The notes beneath the pieces are model-generated. The model was not told where the DNA came from, made no database searches, and was given only the letters and a program-made list of their open reading frames with translations. The translations under genes and the position numbers were made by a program. From Photobacterium sp. JCM 19050 (GTDB taxonomy: Bacteria; Pseudomonadota; Gammaproteobacteria; Enterobacterales; Vibrionaceae), in NCBI GenBank assembly GCA_001310455.1, contig BAXG01000038.1, positions 1 through 58,233 of the forward strand: 58,233 nt of DNA, written 5' to 3'. The first letter of the stretch is position 1, and every line of letters begins with the position of its first letter. Below are positions 49,066 through 58,233 of the stretch, in pieces.

Positions 49066-51636
49066 TTAAACCATTCCTTTCAGCTTATACAGCAAATCCA
49101 GTGCTGCACGTGGCGTCAGGTCATCCGGTTGATATTCTGAAGCGCCAATTCAACCTCGCTTGGCTCAGGAATGAGGGATAGCTGGGATGCTGGCTGGCCG
49201 ATAGGTTGGGAAGCCGGGTTAGCTGCGACTTCCTGACCAATGGCTTCCAGTTCCTGCAGTTTCTGTCTCGCCCGTTGAATCACGCTTTTGGTACACCGGC
49301 AAGGCCGGCGACAGCAAGCCCGTATGATTTGCTGGCTGCGCCCTCCTGTACGGCGTGCATAAAGGCGATGTCATCACCGTGTTCCACCGCATCAAGGTGA
49401 ACATTGGCAAGTCCTTCCATCATGGTGGCAAGCTCAGTAAGTTCAAAATAGTGGGTTGCAAACAGGGTCATGGCTTTCAGTTTGTCAGCCAGCCATTCAG
49501 CACTTGCCCATGCCAGTGACAGTCCGTCGTAGGTACTGGTGCCCCGGCCTATTTCATCCATCAGTACTAAGCTGTGCTCAGTCGCGTTGTGGAGAATATT
49601 TGCCGTCTCGGTCATTTCAACCATAAAGGTCGAGCGGCCGGAAGCGAGATCGTCAGATGCGCCAATTCGGGTAAAAATACGGTCGACCGGCCCCAGAGTT
49701 GCAGCCTCAGCCGGGACATATGAGCCGATATGAGCCAGCAGCGTAATAAGTGCAGTCTGGCGCATGTAGGTTGATTTACCTCCCATGTTTGGGCCGGTGA
49801 TGATCAACATACGACGTGCCGGGCTCAACGCTGTTGGGTTGGCAATAAAAGGTTCGCTTGAAACCTGTTCAACTACCGGGTGGCGACCGGCTGTTATGCT
49901 GACCCCCGGTTGTTCTACCAGATGCGGACGGCAGTAATTCAGGGCTTCAGCGCGTTCTGCCAGGTTGCAGTATACATCCAGTGTCGCCAGAGCCAGGGAG
50001 GCTGACTGAAGTTGCTCTAGATGCGGGAGAAGCAGGTCGAACAATTCTTCCCAAAGGCGCTTTTCCAAAGCCAGTGCATTTGATTTCGAGTTAAGTACCT
50101 TGTCCTCGTGCTCTTTGAGTTCAGGGATAATATACCGCTCGGCATTTTTCAGGGTTTGGCGGCGCACATAATGCGGTGGCACCAGATGGCTTTGCCCCCG
50201 GCTGACCTGAATGTAAAAACCGTGAACCTGATTAAAGCCGACTTTCAGGGTATCAATCCCATGGCGGTCGCGTTCGCGGGCTTCCAGTTCTTCCAGATAG
50301 CGGGTTGCACCTTCTGACAGTTCACGAAGCTCATCTAATTCTGCATTGTATCCAGGTGCGATGACGCCGCCGTCACGAATGACAACGGGAGGTGCTTCGA
50401 CGACGGCACGCTCCAGCAGCTCACAAATATCCGGCATGGGTGAACAGGTTGCTGCCAGTTGCCTGAGCGCTGGCTCAGCCGTTTCTTCCATCAGTGTTTC
50501 GATTTCCGGGAGCTGTTGCAATGCGCTGCGAAGGCGGGTCATGTCTCTTGGACGGGCAGAGCGAAGTGCCAGACGGGCAAGCACGCGTTCCATATCCCCT
50601 ACGTTTCGCAATACGCCGGACAGCTCGGTGTGAAGACCGCTGTCTTTGAGATCAGTGATAGCATCAAGGCGTGCGTTGAGGCGTTTTCGATCGCGTATTG
50701 GCTGGTGGATCCAGCGCTTCATCAGGCGGCTGCCCATCGCGGTGGTTGTTCTGTCCAGCACATCCGCGAGCGTGTTATCGAGGCCACCGGCGAGGTTCTG
50801 TGTCAGTTCGAGGTTTCGGCGGGTGGCGGCATCCAGAATAACGCTGTCGTCCTGGCTCTCTTTGACCAGCGAACGGATATGGGGAAGGGCCGTACGTTGA
50901 GTATCTTTTACGTATTGTAATACGCAACCTGCGGCAGCCAGCCTAGTTCACACTTTTCGACGCCAAAACCGATAAGGTCACGGGTACCAAACTGTTGAGT
51001 AAGTTGCTGGCGGGCCGTGTCGACATCAAATTCCCAAACCGGGCGACGACGGATCCCTTTGAATGACTCGATAAGTGCCATCTGGCTGAAATCTTCGGGA
51101 TAGAGGATCTCTGCGGGACGGGTGCGTTGCAGTTCCGCCTGCATTGCTTCTTGAGTTTGAGGTTCAGTCAGCAAGAAACGGCCGGAAGTGATGTCCAGTG
51201 TGGCAAAACCGAATTTGCCTTTGAATTCGAAAATGGCGGCAACCAGGTTATCAACGCGCTCGTGCAGCAAGGCTTCATCGGTGACGGTACCCGGGGTCAC
51301 AATGCGAACGACCTGTCGTTCAACCGGCCCCTTGCTAGTGGCTGGATCTCCGATTTGCTCACAGATCGCCACTGGCACACCAAGCTGAACAAGCTTAGCA
51401 AGGTAACCTTCAACTGCGTGGTAAGGTACGCCAGCCATTGGAATCGGTTCACCGGCAGAGGCGCCGCGTTTGGTCAGGGAGATTTCCATGAGCTGGGATG
51501 CGCGTTTTGCATCGTCAAAAAACAGCTCGTAAAAGTCACCCATGCGGTAAAACAGCAGCTCATCAGGATGTTGCGCCTTAATTTTAAGGTACTGCTGCAT
51601 CATCGGGGTATGTTTTTCCAATACTTGATGTGTCAC
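49066..51636 (-). CDS. mutS: DNA mismatch repair protein MutS (three frame breaks)
   Basis: About 857 aa after three single-base restorations (near 50942, 49282 and 49127; all G/C runs). The mismatch-reading domain carries [12 protein letters not shown] with the Phe-x-Glu wedge. The ATPase has Walker [37 protein letters not shown] and [11 protein letters not shown]. The ending [20 protein letters not shown] resembles the C-terminal tetramer region of E. coli MutS. It scans for mismatches and recruits MutL. If the breaks were real the strain would be a mutator, but the pattern is the same as in essential neighbours. Confidence 0.95.
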
Positions 51637-51721
51637 GATTCCGCCTGCACACTGTCATTTTTAAGTTCCGGGCGCTAAGGATACGTGAATCATCAGTGCC
51701 GCAAAACGGGGGAAGCATAAA

Positions 51722-52207
51722 GTGGAAAGCCTTTATACCCTGTCAGAAACCTTGGGTGAAAGCCTGACAGCCAAGCATGCCACAGTGACGACGGTTGAGT
51801 CCTGTACCGGTGGTGGTATCGCCTATGTGATCACAGACACGGCCGGCAGTTCCGGGTGGTTTGAACGCGCCTTTGTTACCTACAGCAATGAGGCAAAAAA
51901 CCAGATGGTCGGGGTGAAAAATGACACCCTGACTGACCACGGAGCAGTCAGTGAAAATGTGGCACTTGAGATGGCGCTGGGAGCGCTTGCTGAATCTGGC
52001 GCAGATTATTCACTGGCAGTGAGTGGTGTTGCTGGGCCAAGCGGCGGTACCGAGGAGAAGCCGGTTGGAATGGTGTGCTTTGCCTGGGCGGGGAAAGACG
52101 GCTGGCGGCAGACTGAAACCTGCTATTTTGACGGAAACCGCCGGGCGGTGCGCCACCAAACGATCGCATTCTCGCTGAATACCCTGATACTCCATCTGAA
52201 AGATTGA
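51722..52207 (+). CDS. pncC: Nicotinamide-nucleotide amidase PncC (CinA C-terminal type)
   Basis: 161 aa (E. coli PncC about 165). It deamidates NMN to nicotinate mononucleotide in NAD salvage. The motifs TVESCTGGGIAYVITDTAGSS, VTYSNEAKNQMVGV and VSGVAGPSGGTEEKPVGMV define the CinA C-terminal domain. The start is GTG 51722, divergent from mutS by 85 bp. pncC-recA-recX-alaS is the standard order. Confidence 0.95.
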   Translation: MESLYTLSETLGESLTAKHATVTTVESCTGGGIAYVITDTAGSSGWFERAFVTYSNEAKNQMVGVKNDTLTDHGAVSENVALEMALGALAESGADYSLAVSGVAGPSGGTEEKPVGMVCFAWAGKDGWRQTETCYFDGNRRAVRHQTIAFSLNTLILHLKD

Positions 52208-52274
52208 ATGGGAAATAGTTGACCCGGCTACGATTTCCGTACCGGGATCGCAAAAATTTTTATCCAGGTATGGA

Positions 52275-52294
52275 CACTGTATAAATGGACAGTA
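52275..52294 (+). promoter_or_regulatory. LexA (SOS) box upstream of recA
   Basis: CACTGTATAAATGGACAGTA: CTG-N10-CAG with the TA-rich flanks of the gammaproteobacterial LexA consensus. It lies 48 bp before the recA start. TATAAA inside it may be the promoter -10, giving the usual overlap of operator and promoter. Confidence 0.93.
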
Positions 52295-52342
52295 TACTTA
52301 CCTGCAGTTAACCAAGATTTACCGCATCCGCTGGAGATAGGA

Positions 52343-53391
52343 ATGGACGATAACAAGCAGAAGGCGCTTTCGGCTGCCCTCAGCCAGATTGAAAAGCAAT
52401 TCGGTAAAGGCTCTATCATGCGCCTTGGCGATGATCGCACGCTGGACATTGAAACCGTATCTACCGGTTCACTGTCACTGGATATCGCATTGGGTGTAGG
52501 TGGCCTGCCTTATGGCCGTATCGTTGAGATCTACGGTCCTGAATCCTCAGGTAAAACCACACTGACTCTCCAAATTATCGCGGAAGCCCAGAAGCAGGGT
52601 AAGACCTGTGCCTTTATCGACGCTGAGCACGCACTGGATCCTGTTTATGCAGGCAAACTGGTGTTCAGATCGACAACCTGCTGGTCTCCCAGCCGGATAC
52701 CGGTGAACAGGCGCTGGAAATTGCGGATGCGCTGGTTCGTTCCGGTGCGGTAGATGTGGTCATCGTCGACTCCGTTGCCGCCCTGACACCAAAAGCCGAG
52801 CTTGAAGGTGAAATGGGTGACTCTCACGTAGGCCTGCAGGCACGTATGCTGTCTCAGGCGATGCGTAAGCTGACCGGTAATATCAAGAACAGCAACACCC
52901 TGATGATCTTCATCAACCAGATCCGTATGAAGATTGGTGTGATGTTTGGTAACCCGGAAACGACTACCGGTGGTAACGCACTTAAGTTCTATGCCTCTGT
53001 TCGCTTGGATATCCGTCGTATCGGCTCTATCAAAGAAGGCGACGAAGTTGTGGGTAACGAAACCCGCGTGAAAGTGGTGAAGAACAAGGTTGCAGCACCG
53101 TTCAAACAGGCTGAATTCCAGATCATGTACGGTGAAGGTATTAACCTGTACGGTGAGCTGATTGATCTGGGTGTGAAGCACAAACTGGTTGAGAAGTCTG
53201 GTGCCTGGTACAGCTACAAGGGCGACAAGATTGGTCAGGGTAAGGCAAATGCCACCAAGTTCCTGAAAGAGCATACTGAAATCAAGAACGAGATTGAAAC
53301 CTCGTTGCGTCAGATGCTGTTAACCGGCCCGACTACTGACAGCTTAGCCGCTGCACCTGAAAACGAAATTCTGGAAGGGGAAGACTTCTGA
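52343..53391 (+). CDS. recA: Recombinase RecA (one frame break near 52660)
   Basis: 349 aa when one G is restored (CTGGG read as CTGG) in [21 protein letters not shown]. Walker [18 protein letters not shown], Walker [13 protein letters not shown] and the loop [23 protein letters not shown] match E. coli RecA. It forms filaments on single-stranded DNA, drives recombination, and triggers LexA self-cleavage. An SOS box lies upstream. Confidence 0.98.
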
Positions 53392-53839
53392 GTCTCTCTG
53401 CCCGAGAAGTCGCAGTAGGGCTTTTGTCCCGCCGTGACCATTCCGTAAAAGAGCTGCGCCAGAAATTGGCGCAGCGTTCGTTTGCGCCCAATGAAATTGA
53501 TGAAGCCATCGCCCACTGCGAACATTATGGCTGGCTTAACGATGCCCGGGTTGCCGAGATGCTGCTTCGCCACGGTATCAGCAAAGGACACGGCCTGAGC
53601 CGGATTCGGCAGGACAGCCAGCGCAAGGGCATCAGTAACAGCCTGATTGAACTGGCTGCAGAGACGCTCGAATTCGACTGGTATGAGCATGCCCGGGACG
53701 TTGCGCTCGTAAGTTTGGTGCATTCGGTGAGCTTACTAAAGCAAAAGACCCGAAAGAGCAGGCCAAGCGGATGCGCTACCTCCAATACCGCGGTTTTGAC
53801 TTTGACCAGATTCGTTACGCGCTTAACCCTGAAGACTGA
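53388..53839 (+). CDS. recX: RecA regulator RecX (one frame break near 53708)
   Basis: About 150 aa. The conserved start region [41 protein letters not shown] and the C-terminal [17 protein letters not shown] are recognisable; one C is missing in [13 protein letters not shown]. RecX inhibits RecA filament growth. No ATG is in place. The family pattern extends upstream of the in-frame TTG (53424) to a CTG at 53388 overlapping the recA stop, so the true start is uncertain. Translation may be coupled to recA. Confidence 0.85.
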
Positions 53840-54019
53840 TCGATTAACCTTTCTCCCTTTCCCGCAATATACTCACTCAAACCGGACAATTTACGCATCG
53901 CTGGCGCGAAAACTTTGCGCATTGGCGATGGTTGTTTACAATGACCGCTACTTTGACAACGACCAGTGCCGCTTGAAGCATTGAGTTGCTAGCAGAACCA
54001 AAAACTCCAGGAATTGCCA

Positions 54020-56599
54020 ATGTATATGAGCACTGACGAGATTCGCCGCGCGTTTCTCGATTACTTTGCCAGCAAAGGTCACCAGGTGGTGTCCAGCTCA
54101 TCGCTCGTGCCTGCGAACGACCCGACTCTGCTGTTCACCAACGCAGGTATGAACCAGTTCAAAGATGTTTTCCTCGGTATGGAAAAGCGTGGCTATTCCC
54201 GCGCAACAACCGCTCAGCGTTGTGTCCGTGCCGGTGGTAAGCACAACGACCTGGAAAACGTTGGCTTTACAGCCCGTCACCATACTTTCTTCGAAATGCT
54301 GGGTAACTTCAGCTTCGGTGATTACTTCAAGCACGATGCTATTCCCTTCGCGTGGGAATTTCTGACCGGTACCCTCGGCCTGCCTAAAGACCGACTGATG
54401 GTAACTGTGTACGAAACTGATGACGAAGCGTTTGAAATCTGGAACAAGCAAATTGGTGTTCCGGCTGACAAGATTGTCCGCATCGGCGACAACAAGGGCG
54501 CACCCTATGCCTCAGATAACTTCTGGCAGATGGGTGACACAGGTCCTTGTGGTCCTTGTACTGAGATTTTCTATGACCACGGTGACCATATCTGGGGCGG
54601 TCCTCCAGGATCACCAGAAGAAGACGGCGACCGTTTCATTGAGATCTGGAACATTGTATTTATGCAGTTCAACCGTCACGCTGACGGCCGTATGGAACCG
54701 CTGCCTAAGCCTTCTGTTGATACCGGTATGGGTATTGAGCGTGTTGCTGCCATCATGCAGGGCGTTCACTCAAACTACGAAATCGACGTATTCCAGACAC
54801 TGATCAAAGCGGCTGCTGAAGTGATTGGTTACCAGGACCTGTCCAACCAGTCTCTGCGTGTTGTGGCTGACCACATCCGCTCATGTGCCTATCTGATTGC
54901 TGACGGCGTAATGCCTTCAAATGAAGGTCGTGGCTACGTGCTGCGCCGTATCATCCGTCGTGCAGTCCGTCATGGAAACAAGCTGGGTGCACAGGGTGCC
55001 TTCTTCTACAAGCTGGTGGGTGTACTTGCCGATGTGATGGGTACTGCCGGTGAGGAAGTGAAGCAGCAGCAGGCCATGATTGAGAAAGTGCTGAAGATTG
55101 AAGAAGACAACTTCGGCCGCACTCTTGACCGTGGCATGGCGCTTCTGAACGAGGCACTGGATGGCCTGGACGGTAAAGTGCTGGACGGTGAAACCGTATT
55201 TAAGCTCTACGATACTTACGGCTTCCCTGCCGACCTGACCAACGATGTTGCCCGTGAACGTGGCTACAGCATCGATGAGGAAGGTTTTGAGACTGCGATG
55301 GAAGCCCAGCGCCAGCGTGCCCGTGAAGCGGGTAATTTCGGGGCGGACTACAACTCAATGATCAAAGTGGACGGTACGTCTGCGTTCCTTGGTTACGAAG
55401 GTACTGAGGGCCAGGGCACCATCACCCATATCTTTGTTGACGGAGCAGCCACTGAAACGCTGGCAACCGGCGATGAAGCTGTGATCATCCTGGATGAAAC
55501 CCCGTTCTATGCGGAGTCAGGCGGTCAGGTGGGGGATGCGGGCTTCCTGCAGACTGAAACCGGACGTTTTGAAGTGACCGATACCCAGAAGTACGGCAAC
55601 GCTATCGGCCATATCGGTAAGCTGGTTGACGGTACTGTCAATGTCGGTGAGACCGCGAAAGCGTCAGCCGACGCAGCACGTCGCCAGGCAACAGTCCTGA
55701 ACCACTCAGCTACTCACCTGATGCATGAAGCGCTTCGCATCATCCTGGGTGACCACGTTGCTCAGAAAGGCTCTCTGGTGCGTGCTGATGGCCTGCGTTT
55801 TGACTTTTCTCACCTGGAAGCGGTGAAGCCGGAAGAACTGCGCGCCGTTGAGAAGATGGTCAACGATGAAATCCGTGCCAACCACGCAGTTGAAACGGAA
55901 ATCATGGATCTGGAAGCGGCCAAGGCGAAGGGTGCGATGGCACTGTTTGGCGAGAAGTACGATGAAAAAGTACGCGTGCTCAGCATGGGTGACTTCTCAA
56001 CAGAGCTCTGTGGCGGTACTCACGCCAAGCGTACTGGTGACATCGGCTACTTCAAGATTCTCTCTGAAGGTGGTATTGCTGCCGGTGTACGCCGCATTGA
56101 GGCGGTTACCGGTGCGCAGGCTGCCGAAGTTATCTATGACCAGCAGAGCCAGTACCAGCAAAAACTGACTGATGCCCAAAGCCGCGCCAAGCATCTGGAA
56201 AAAGAAATCCAGCAGCTTAAAGACAAGCTGGCGGCACAGGAAAGCGCAGGTCTTATCAACAAGGTTGAAGAGATCAACGGTGTTAAGGTTCTGGTATGCC
56301 AGTTGAACGGTGCTGACAACAAGGCACTGCGCACTATGGTTGACGATCTGAAAAACCAGATGGGCAGCGGTGTGGTACTGCTTGGCAACGTGGCTGATGA
56401 CAAAGTTGGCCTGATTGCCGGTGTAACCAAAGACCTGACCGGCAAAGTGAAAGCTGGAGAGCTCGTTAACCTGGTTGCCCAGCAAGTCGGTGGAAAGGGC
56501 GGTGGTCGTCCTGACATGGCCCAGGCCGGTGGTACAGATGCATCTGCGCTGCCCGCAGCACTGGACTCTGTCAAGCCGTGGCTGACTGAACGCCTGTAA
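54020..56599 (+). CDS. alaS: Alanyl-tRNA synthetase
   Basis: 859 aa, intact. The class II core has [35 protein letters not shown] and [12 protein letters not shown]. The editing domain shows [14 protein letters not shown] and [13 protein letters not shown], whose His and Cys bind zinc. A coiled coil ([20 protein letters not shown]) and the [16 protein letters not shown]-Ala domain finish it. It charges tRNAAla and clears mischarged Ser or Gly. ATG 54020 has AGGA 8 nt upstream. Confidence 0.98.
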   Translation: MYMSTDEIRRAFLDYFASKGHQVVSSSSLVPANDPTLLFTNAGMNQFKDVFLGMEKRGYSRATTAQRCVRAGGKHNDLENVGFTARHHTFFEMLGNFSFGDYFKHDAIPFAWEFLTGTLGLPKDRLMVTVYETDDEAFEIWNKQIGVPADKIVRIGDNKGAPYASDNFWQMGDTGPCGPCTEIFYDHGDHIWGGPPGSPEEDGDRFIEIWNIVFMQFNRHADGRMEPLPKPSVDTGMGIERVAAIMQGVHSNYEIDVFQTLIKAAAEVIGYQDLSNQSLRVVADHIRSCAYLIADGVMPSNEGRGYVLRRIIRRAVRHGNKLGAQGAFFYKLVGVLADVMGTAGEEVKQQQAMIEKVLKIEEDNFGRTLDRGMALLNEALDGLDGKVLDGETVFKLYDTYGFPADLTNDVARERGYSIDEEGFETAMEAQRQRAREAGNFGADYNSMIKVDGTSAFLGYEGTEGQGTITHIFVDGAATETLATGDEAVIILDETPFYAESGGQVGDAGFLQTETGRFEVTDTQKYGNAIGHIGKLVDGTVNVGETAKASADAARRQATVLNHSATHLMHEALRIILGDHVAQKGSLVRADGLRFDFSHLEAVKPEELRAVEKMVNDEIRANHAVETEIMDLEAAKAKGAMALFGEKYDEKVRVLSMGDFSTELCGGTHAKRTGDIGYFKILSEGGIAAGVRRIEAVTGAQAAEVIYDQQSQYQQKLTDAQSRAKHLEKEIQQLKDKLAAQESAGLINKVEEINGVKVLVCQLNGADNKALRTMVDDLKNQMGSGVVLLGNVADDKVGLIAGVTKDLTGKVKAGELVNLVAQQVGGKGGGRPDMAQAGGTDASALPAALDSVKPWLTERL

Positions 56600-56631
56600 T
56601 CGGTTACATATTGCTTACAAATGAAAATGAG

Positions 56632-56660
56632 AAAGGCTTCCTGTATGGGAGCCTTTTTTG
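56632..56660 (+). terminator. Terminator after alaS
   Basis: AAAGGCTTCC, loop TGTAT, GGGAGCCTTT followed by TTTT, 32 bp after alaS (one G-T pair). Confidence 0.9.
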
Positions 56661-57132
56661 TCATATTTTTTCATCAATTTTGTTGGCAGGATCACACTTT
56701 ATGTGTATAGTTCAGCGCCTAAACGACAACAGTTGATTAAACCTCGAGCAATCCCGGTTGGGTCACTGAAAGTTGTCTAGTGTCAAATGTTCGGGAACAT
56801 TTTGGAATTCCAATAGGAATTTGGTGAGAATTACCGTTTTGACTGGTAGCTTTTCTCGCCGGCTTTATGGCTTTGTTGCGACAAATGCTTCATAGTGTTG
56901 AGTGGCAAAGGGATAGGTTTCTGTCTTTACTTGGAATTCCTTGCAGTAGCGTAATTTGGTGGCATAACATACTGTCTGAGTTGTAGATTACAGCCTACTA
57001 TCTTGTCCGTTGACCCGAATATTCAACGTTGACAGCACCTAAATTGCCGGAATGTGCTTTATTGATGTTGGCAGCACATTCGGAACTGTTCCTAGAAACG
57101 ACGTAAGTTGAGATGACTCAAGGAGTGGAAGA
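56661..57132. other. Gene-free segment upstream of csrA
   Basis: About 470 bp with no convincing coding frame on either strand. It contains an inverted repeat at 56785-56802 (AAATGTT/AACATTT), a 12-bp palindrome TTGGAATTCCAA at 56802-56813, a second copy of TTGGAATTCC at 56931-56940, a TTGACA at 57029, and the hairpin listed separately. In vibrios such as V. cholerae lysC normally lies between alaS and csrA; it is absent here. It probably holds csrA promoters and leader. Confidence 0.6.
57047..57083 (+). other. Hairpin in the csrA leader
   Basis: CCGGAATGTGCT and AGCACATTCGG pair over 11 bp with one bulged G and a 14-nt loop, ending 49 bp before the csrA start. No T tract follows. It could be an RNA structure affecting csrA translation or a DNA operator. 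Confidence 0.55.
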
Positions 57133-57330
57133 ATGCTGATTTTGACTCGTCGCGTTGGTGAAACGCTGATGATTGGTGATGAAGTCACCGTTACTGTACT
57201 GGGCGTTAAAGGTAACCAGGTTCGCATCGGTGTAAACGCACCGAAAGAGGTGTCTGTGCACCGTGAAGAAATCTACCTGCGTATCCAGGCAGAAAAAGGT
57301 AACCCAGCGCAGTCTACCGGCAACTACTGA
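57133..57330 (+). CDS. csrA: Carbon storage regulator CsrA
   Basis: 65 aa (E. coli 61). RNA-binding protein that represses or stabilises mRNAs through GGA motifs. The N-terminus [18 protein letters not shown] and the segment [16 protein letters not shown] are near invariant. AAGGAG lies 7 nt upstream, and a second GGA lies between it and the ATG, consistent with the autoregulatory CsrA binding known in E. coli. BarA, whose gene is at 32-35 kb, normally controls its antagonist RNAs. It is followed by a terminator. Confidence 0.98.
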   Translation: MLILTRRVGETLMIGDEVTVTVLGVKGNQVRIGVNAPKEVSVHREEIYLRIQAEKGNPAQSTGNY

Positions 57331-57353
57331 TTTCTTTCTGTTGCCAGGCGCTG

Positions 57354-57383
57354 AAAAGACCGATATTGATATCGGTCTTTTTG
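57354..57383 (+). terminator. Terminator after csrA
   Basis: AAAAGACCGATA and TATCGGTCTTTT with a TTGA loop, then TTTGGTTTTT, 24 bp past csrA. Confidence 0.92.
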
Positions 57384-57390
57384 GTTTTTA

Positions 57391-57633
57391 AGACCGGGAA
57401 ATTTCCGGTGGAACAAACACAAAATTGACGTAGATGTTGCCACTGTGCGTGTTGAATATTTCTAGTGAATAGGAAACAGTCACCACTTTTGCGAAGCCAA
57501 TAGGGTTGTTGCAGAAAGCGCACAGAATGACACGAAAAATGTGGAATATTTTAAGAAAAGGCTAATAATCGTACGTGGTTGGGCGATAATTACGCAAACG
57601 CACTGCGGGAAGCCACTTTTCTTAAGAAAGTGT
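57391..57633. other. Gene-free segment before the tRNA promoter
   Basis: No coding frame is supported. It carries a 17-bp inverted repeat at 57393-57409 (ACCGG ... CCGGT) and an imperfect palindrome at 57614-57632 just before the tRNA -35, which could be an upstream element of the tRNA promoter. Confidence 0.5.
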
Positions 57634-57661
57634 TTGACATATTTTCGTGCAAAAGTAATAT
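57634..57661 (+). promoter_or_regulatory. tRNA operon promoter with GC-rich discriminator
   Basis: TTGACA (57634-57639), 16 bp, TAATAT (57656-57661), then a GC-rich discriminator (GCCCCCGC). The first tRNA begins 15 bp after the -10. A near-consensus sigma-70 promoter with such a discriminator is typical of (p)ppGpp-controlled stable RNA genes. Confidence 0.82.
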
Positions 57662-57676
57662 TTGCCCCCGCACCAC

Positions 57677-57769
57677 GGTGAGGTGGCCGAGAGGCTGAAG
57701 GCGCTCCCCTGCTAAGGGAGTATACGGTTTGTAGCCGTATCGAGGGTTCGAATCCCTCCTTCACCGCCA
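57677..57769 (+). tRNA. serV: tRNA-Ser (GCU anticodon)
   Basis: 93 nt with a long variable arm typical of class II tRNASer. The anticodon GCT lies in a CTGCTAA loop, T-arm GGTTCGAATCC, and the CCA is encoded. The sequence closely matches E. coli serV. Identical to the copy at 58003. Confidence 0.97.
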
Positions 57770-57800
57770 TTTCCTTTTAAGGCATTGGCAAGTGCATTAC

Positions 57801-57877
57801 GCGTCCGTAGCTCAGCTGGATAGAGTACCTGGCTACGAACCAGGCGGTCGGAGGTTCGAATCCTCCCGGACGCGCCA
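57801..57877 (+). tRNA. tRNA-Arg (ACG anticodon)
   Basis: 77 nt with encoded CCA. The anticodon ACG (inosine-modified in mature tRNA) lies in CTACGAA. Acceptor stem GCGTCCG/CGGACGC. One of three near-identical copies. Confidence 0.97.
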
Positions 57878-57914
57878 TCTTCCCCGTAGGAAGATACGAA
57901 TTTTAAAGAATTGT

Positions 57915-57991
57915 GCGCTCGTAGCTCAGCTGGATAGAGTACCTGGCTACGAACCAGGCGGTCGGAGGTTCGAATCCTCCCGAGCGCGCCA
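57915..57991 (+). tRNA. tRNA-Arg (ACG anticodon), second copy
   Basis: 77 nt, encoded CCA. It differs from the first copy only in a compensated acceptor-stem change (GCGCTCG/CGAGCGC). Confidence 0.97.
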
Positions 57992-58002
57992 TTTTCAAGT
58001 GT

Positions 58003-58095
58003 GGTGAGGTGGCCGAGAGGCTGAAGGCGCTCCCCTGCTAAGGGAGTATACGGTTTGTAGCCGTATCGAGGGTTCGAATCCCTCCTTCACCGCCA
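58003..58095 (+). tRNA. tRNA-Ser (GCU anticodon), second copy
   Basis: 93 nt, identical in sequence to the tRNA at 57677-57769, indicating a recent tandem duplication or gene conversion. Confidence 0.97.
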
Positions 58096-58107
58096 TTCTT
58101 CTATAAC

Positions 58108-58184
58108 GCATCCGTAGCTCAGCTGGATAGAGTACCTGGCTACGAACCAGGCGGTCGGAGGTTCGAATCCTCCCGGATGCGCCA
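58108..58184 (+). tRNA. tRNA-Arg (ACG anticodon), third copy
   Basis: 77 nt, encoded CCA. Acceptor stem GCATCCG/CGGATGC, again a compensated change. The operon may continue past the window end, since no terminator follows within the remaining 49 bp. Confidence 0.97.
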
Positions 58185-58233
58185 TATTCTCTTCACGGAC
58201 GACCTCCAAGTTATCAGGAAGATAGCGAACCGA

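Noticed and set aside
57480..57770. 96-aa open frame on the minus strand over tRNA-Ser
   Set aside because: Its first residues (VKEGFEPS) are the antisense of a tRNASer; there is no ribosome binding site or family similarity.
57792..58007. 71-aa open frame running through two tRNA-Arg genes
   Set aside because: It is the translation of the tRNA-Arg repeats themselves ([14 protein letters not shown] twice), a well-known spurious annotation.

Overview
The window is a chromosomal core region of a gammaproteobacterium, most likely of the family Vibrionaceae. This rests on gene order and protein recall, not on a database search: tkt-epd-pgk-fbaA, mscS, argO/argP, serA-rpiA-ygfA-6S RNA-zapA, ygfB-ubiH-ubiI, ygfZ/sdhE/ygfX/nadB, rpoE-rseABC-lepA-lepB-rnc-era-recO-pdxJ-acpS, barA/rlmD-relA-mazG-pyrG-eno-ftsB-ispDF-truD-surE-pcm-nlpD-rpoS, mutS/pncC-recA-recX-alaS-csrA and a Ser/Arg tRNA cluster. 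No prophage, insertion sequence, CRISPR array or defence island is visible.

Layout. 1-4.6 kb: lower glycolysis and transketolase, with an OsmC-family gene inserted. 4.8-15.6 kb: mechanosensitive channel, arginine export and its regulator, serine and pentose-phosphate genes, 6S RNA, cell-division factor ZapA, two ubiquinone hydroxylases, and glycine-cleavage H protein without gcvT or gcvP. 15.7-21 kb: a YtfK homologue, a LysR regulator, a YbaK-like deacylase, YgfZ, SdhE/YgfX and NadB. 21-30 kb: the sigma-E operon continuing into translation and membrane genes. 30-35 kb: a membrane protein with three PAS domains and a degenerate GGDEF domain, then the hybrid kinase BarA. 35-49 kb: rRNA methylation, (p)ppGpp synthesis, CTP synthase, enolase, isoprenoid, tRNA-modification and stationary-phase genes ending with rpoS. 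49-58 kb: DNA repair (mutS, pncC, recA, recX), alaS, csrA and five tRNAs.

Several genes belong to one regulatory theme. RelA and the YtfK homologue act on (p)ppGpp, RpoS directs the general stress response, BarA normally feeds the Csr system whose effector CsrA is also here, and the tRNA promoter has the GC-rich discriminator typical of stringently controlled stable-RNA promoters.

The most conspicuous property is technical. At least 22 protein genes, many of them essential (pgk, eno, pyrG, lepA, ispD, ispF, acpS), are broken by 29 small frame changes. Most are the loss of one base in a short G, C or A run. This pattern fits an error-prone assembly rather than real gene decay, so I annotate each as one gene spanning the break. 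I see no convincing new biological system. The best leads are the degenerate PAS-GGDEF protein, a folded leader before an orphan gcvH, a PurR-type palindrome before fbaA, and a 0.5-kb gene-free segment with inverted repeats before csrA.
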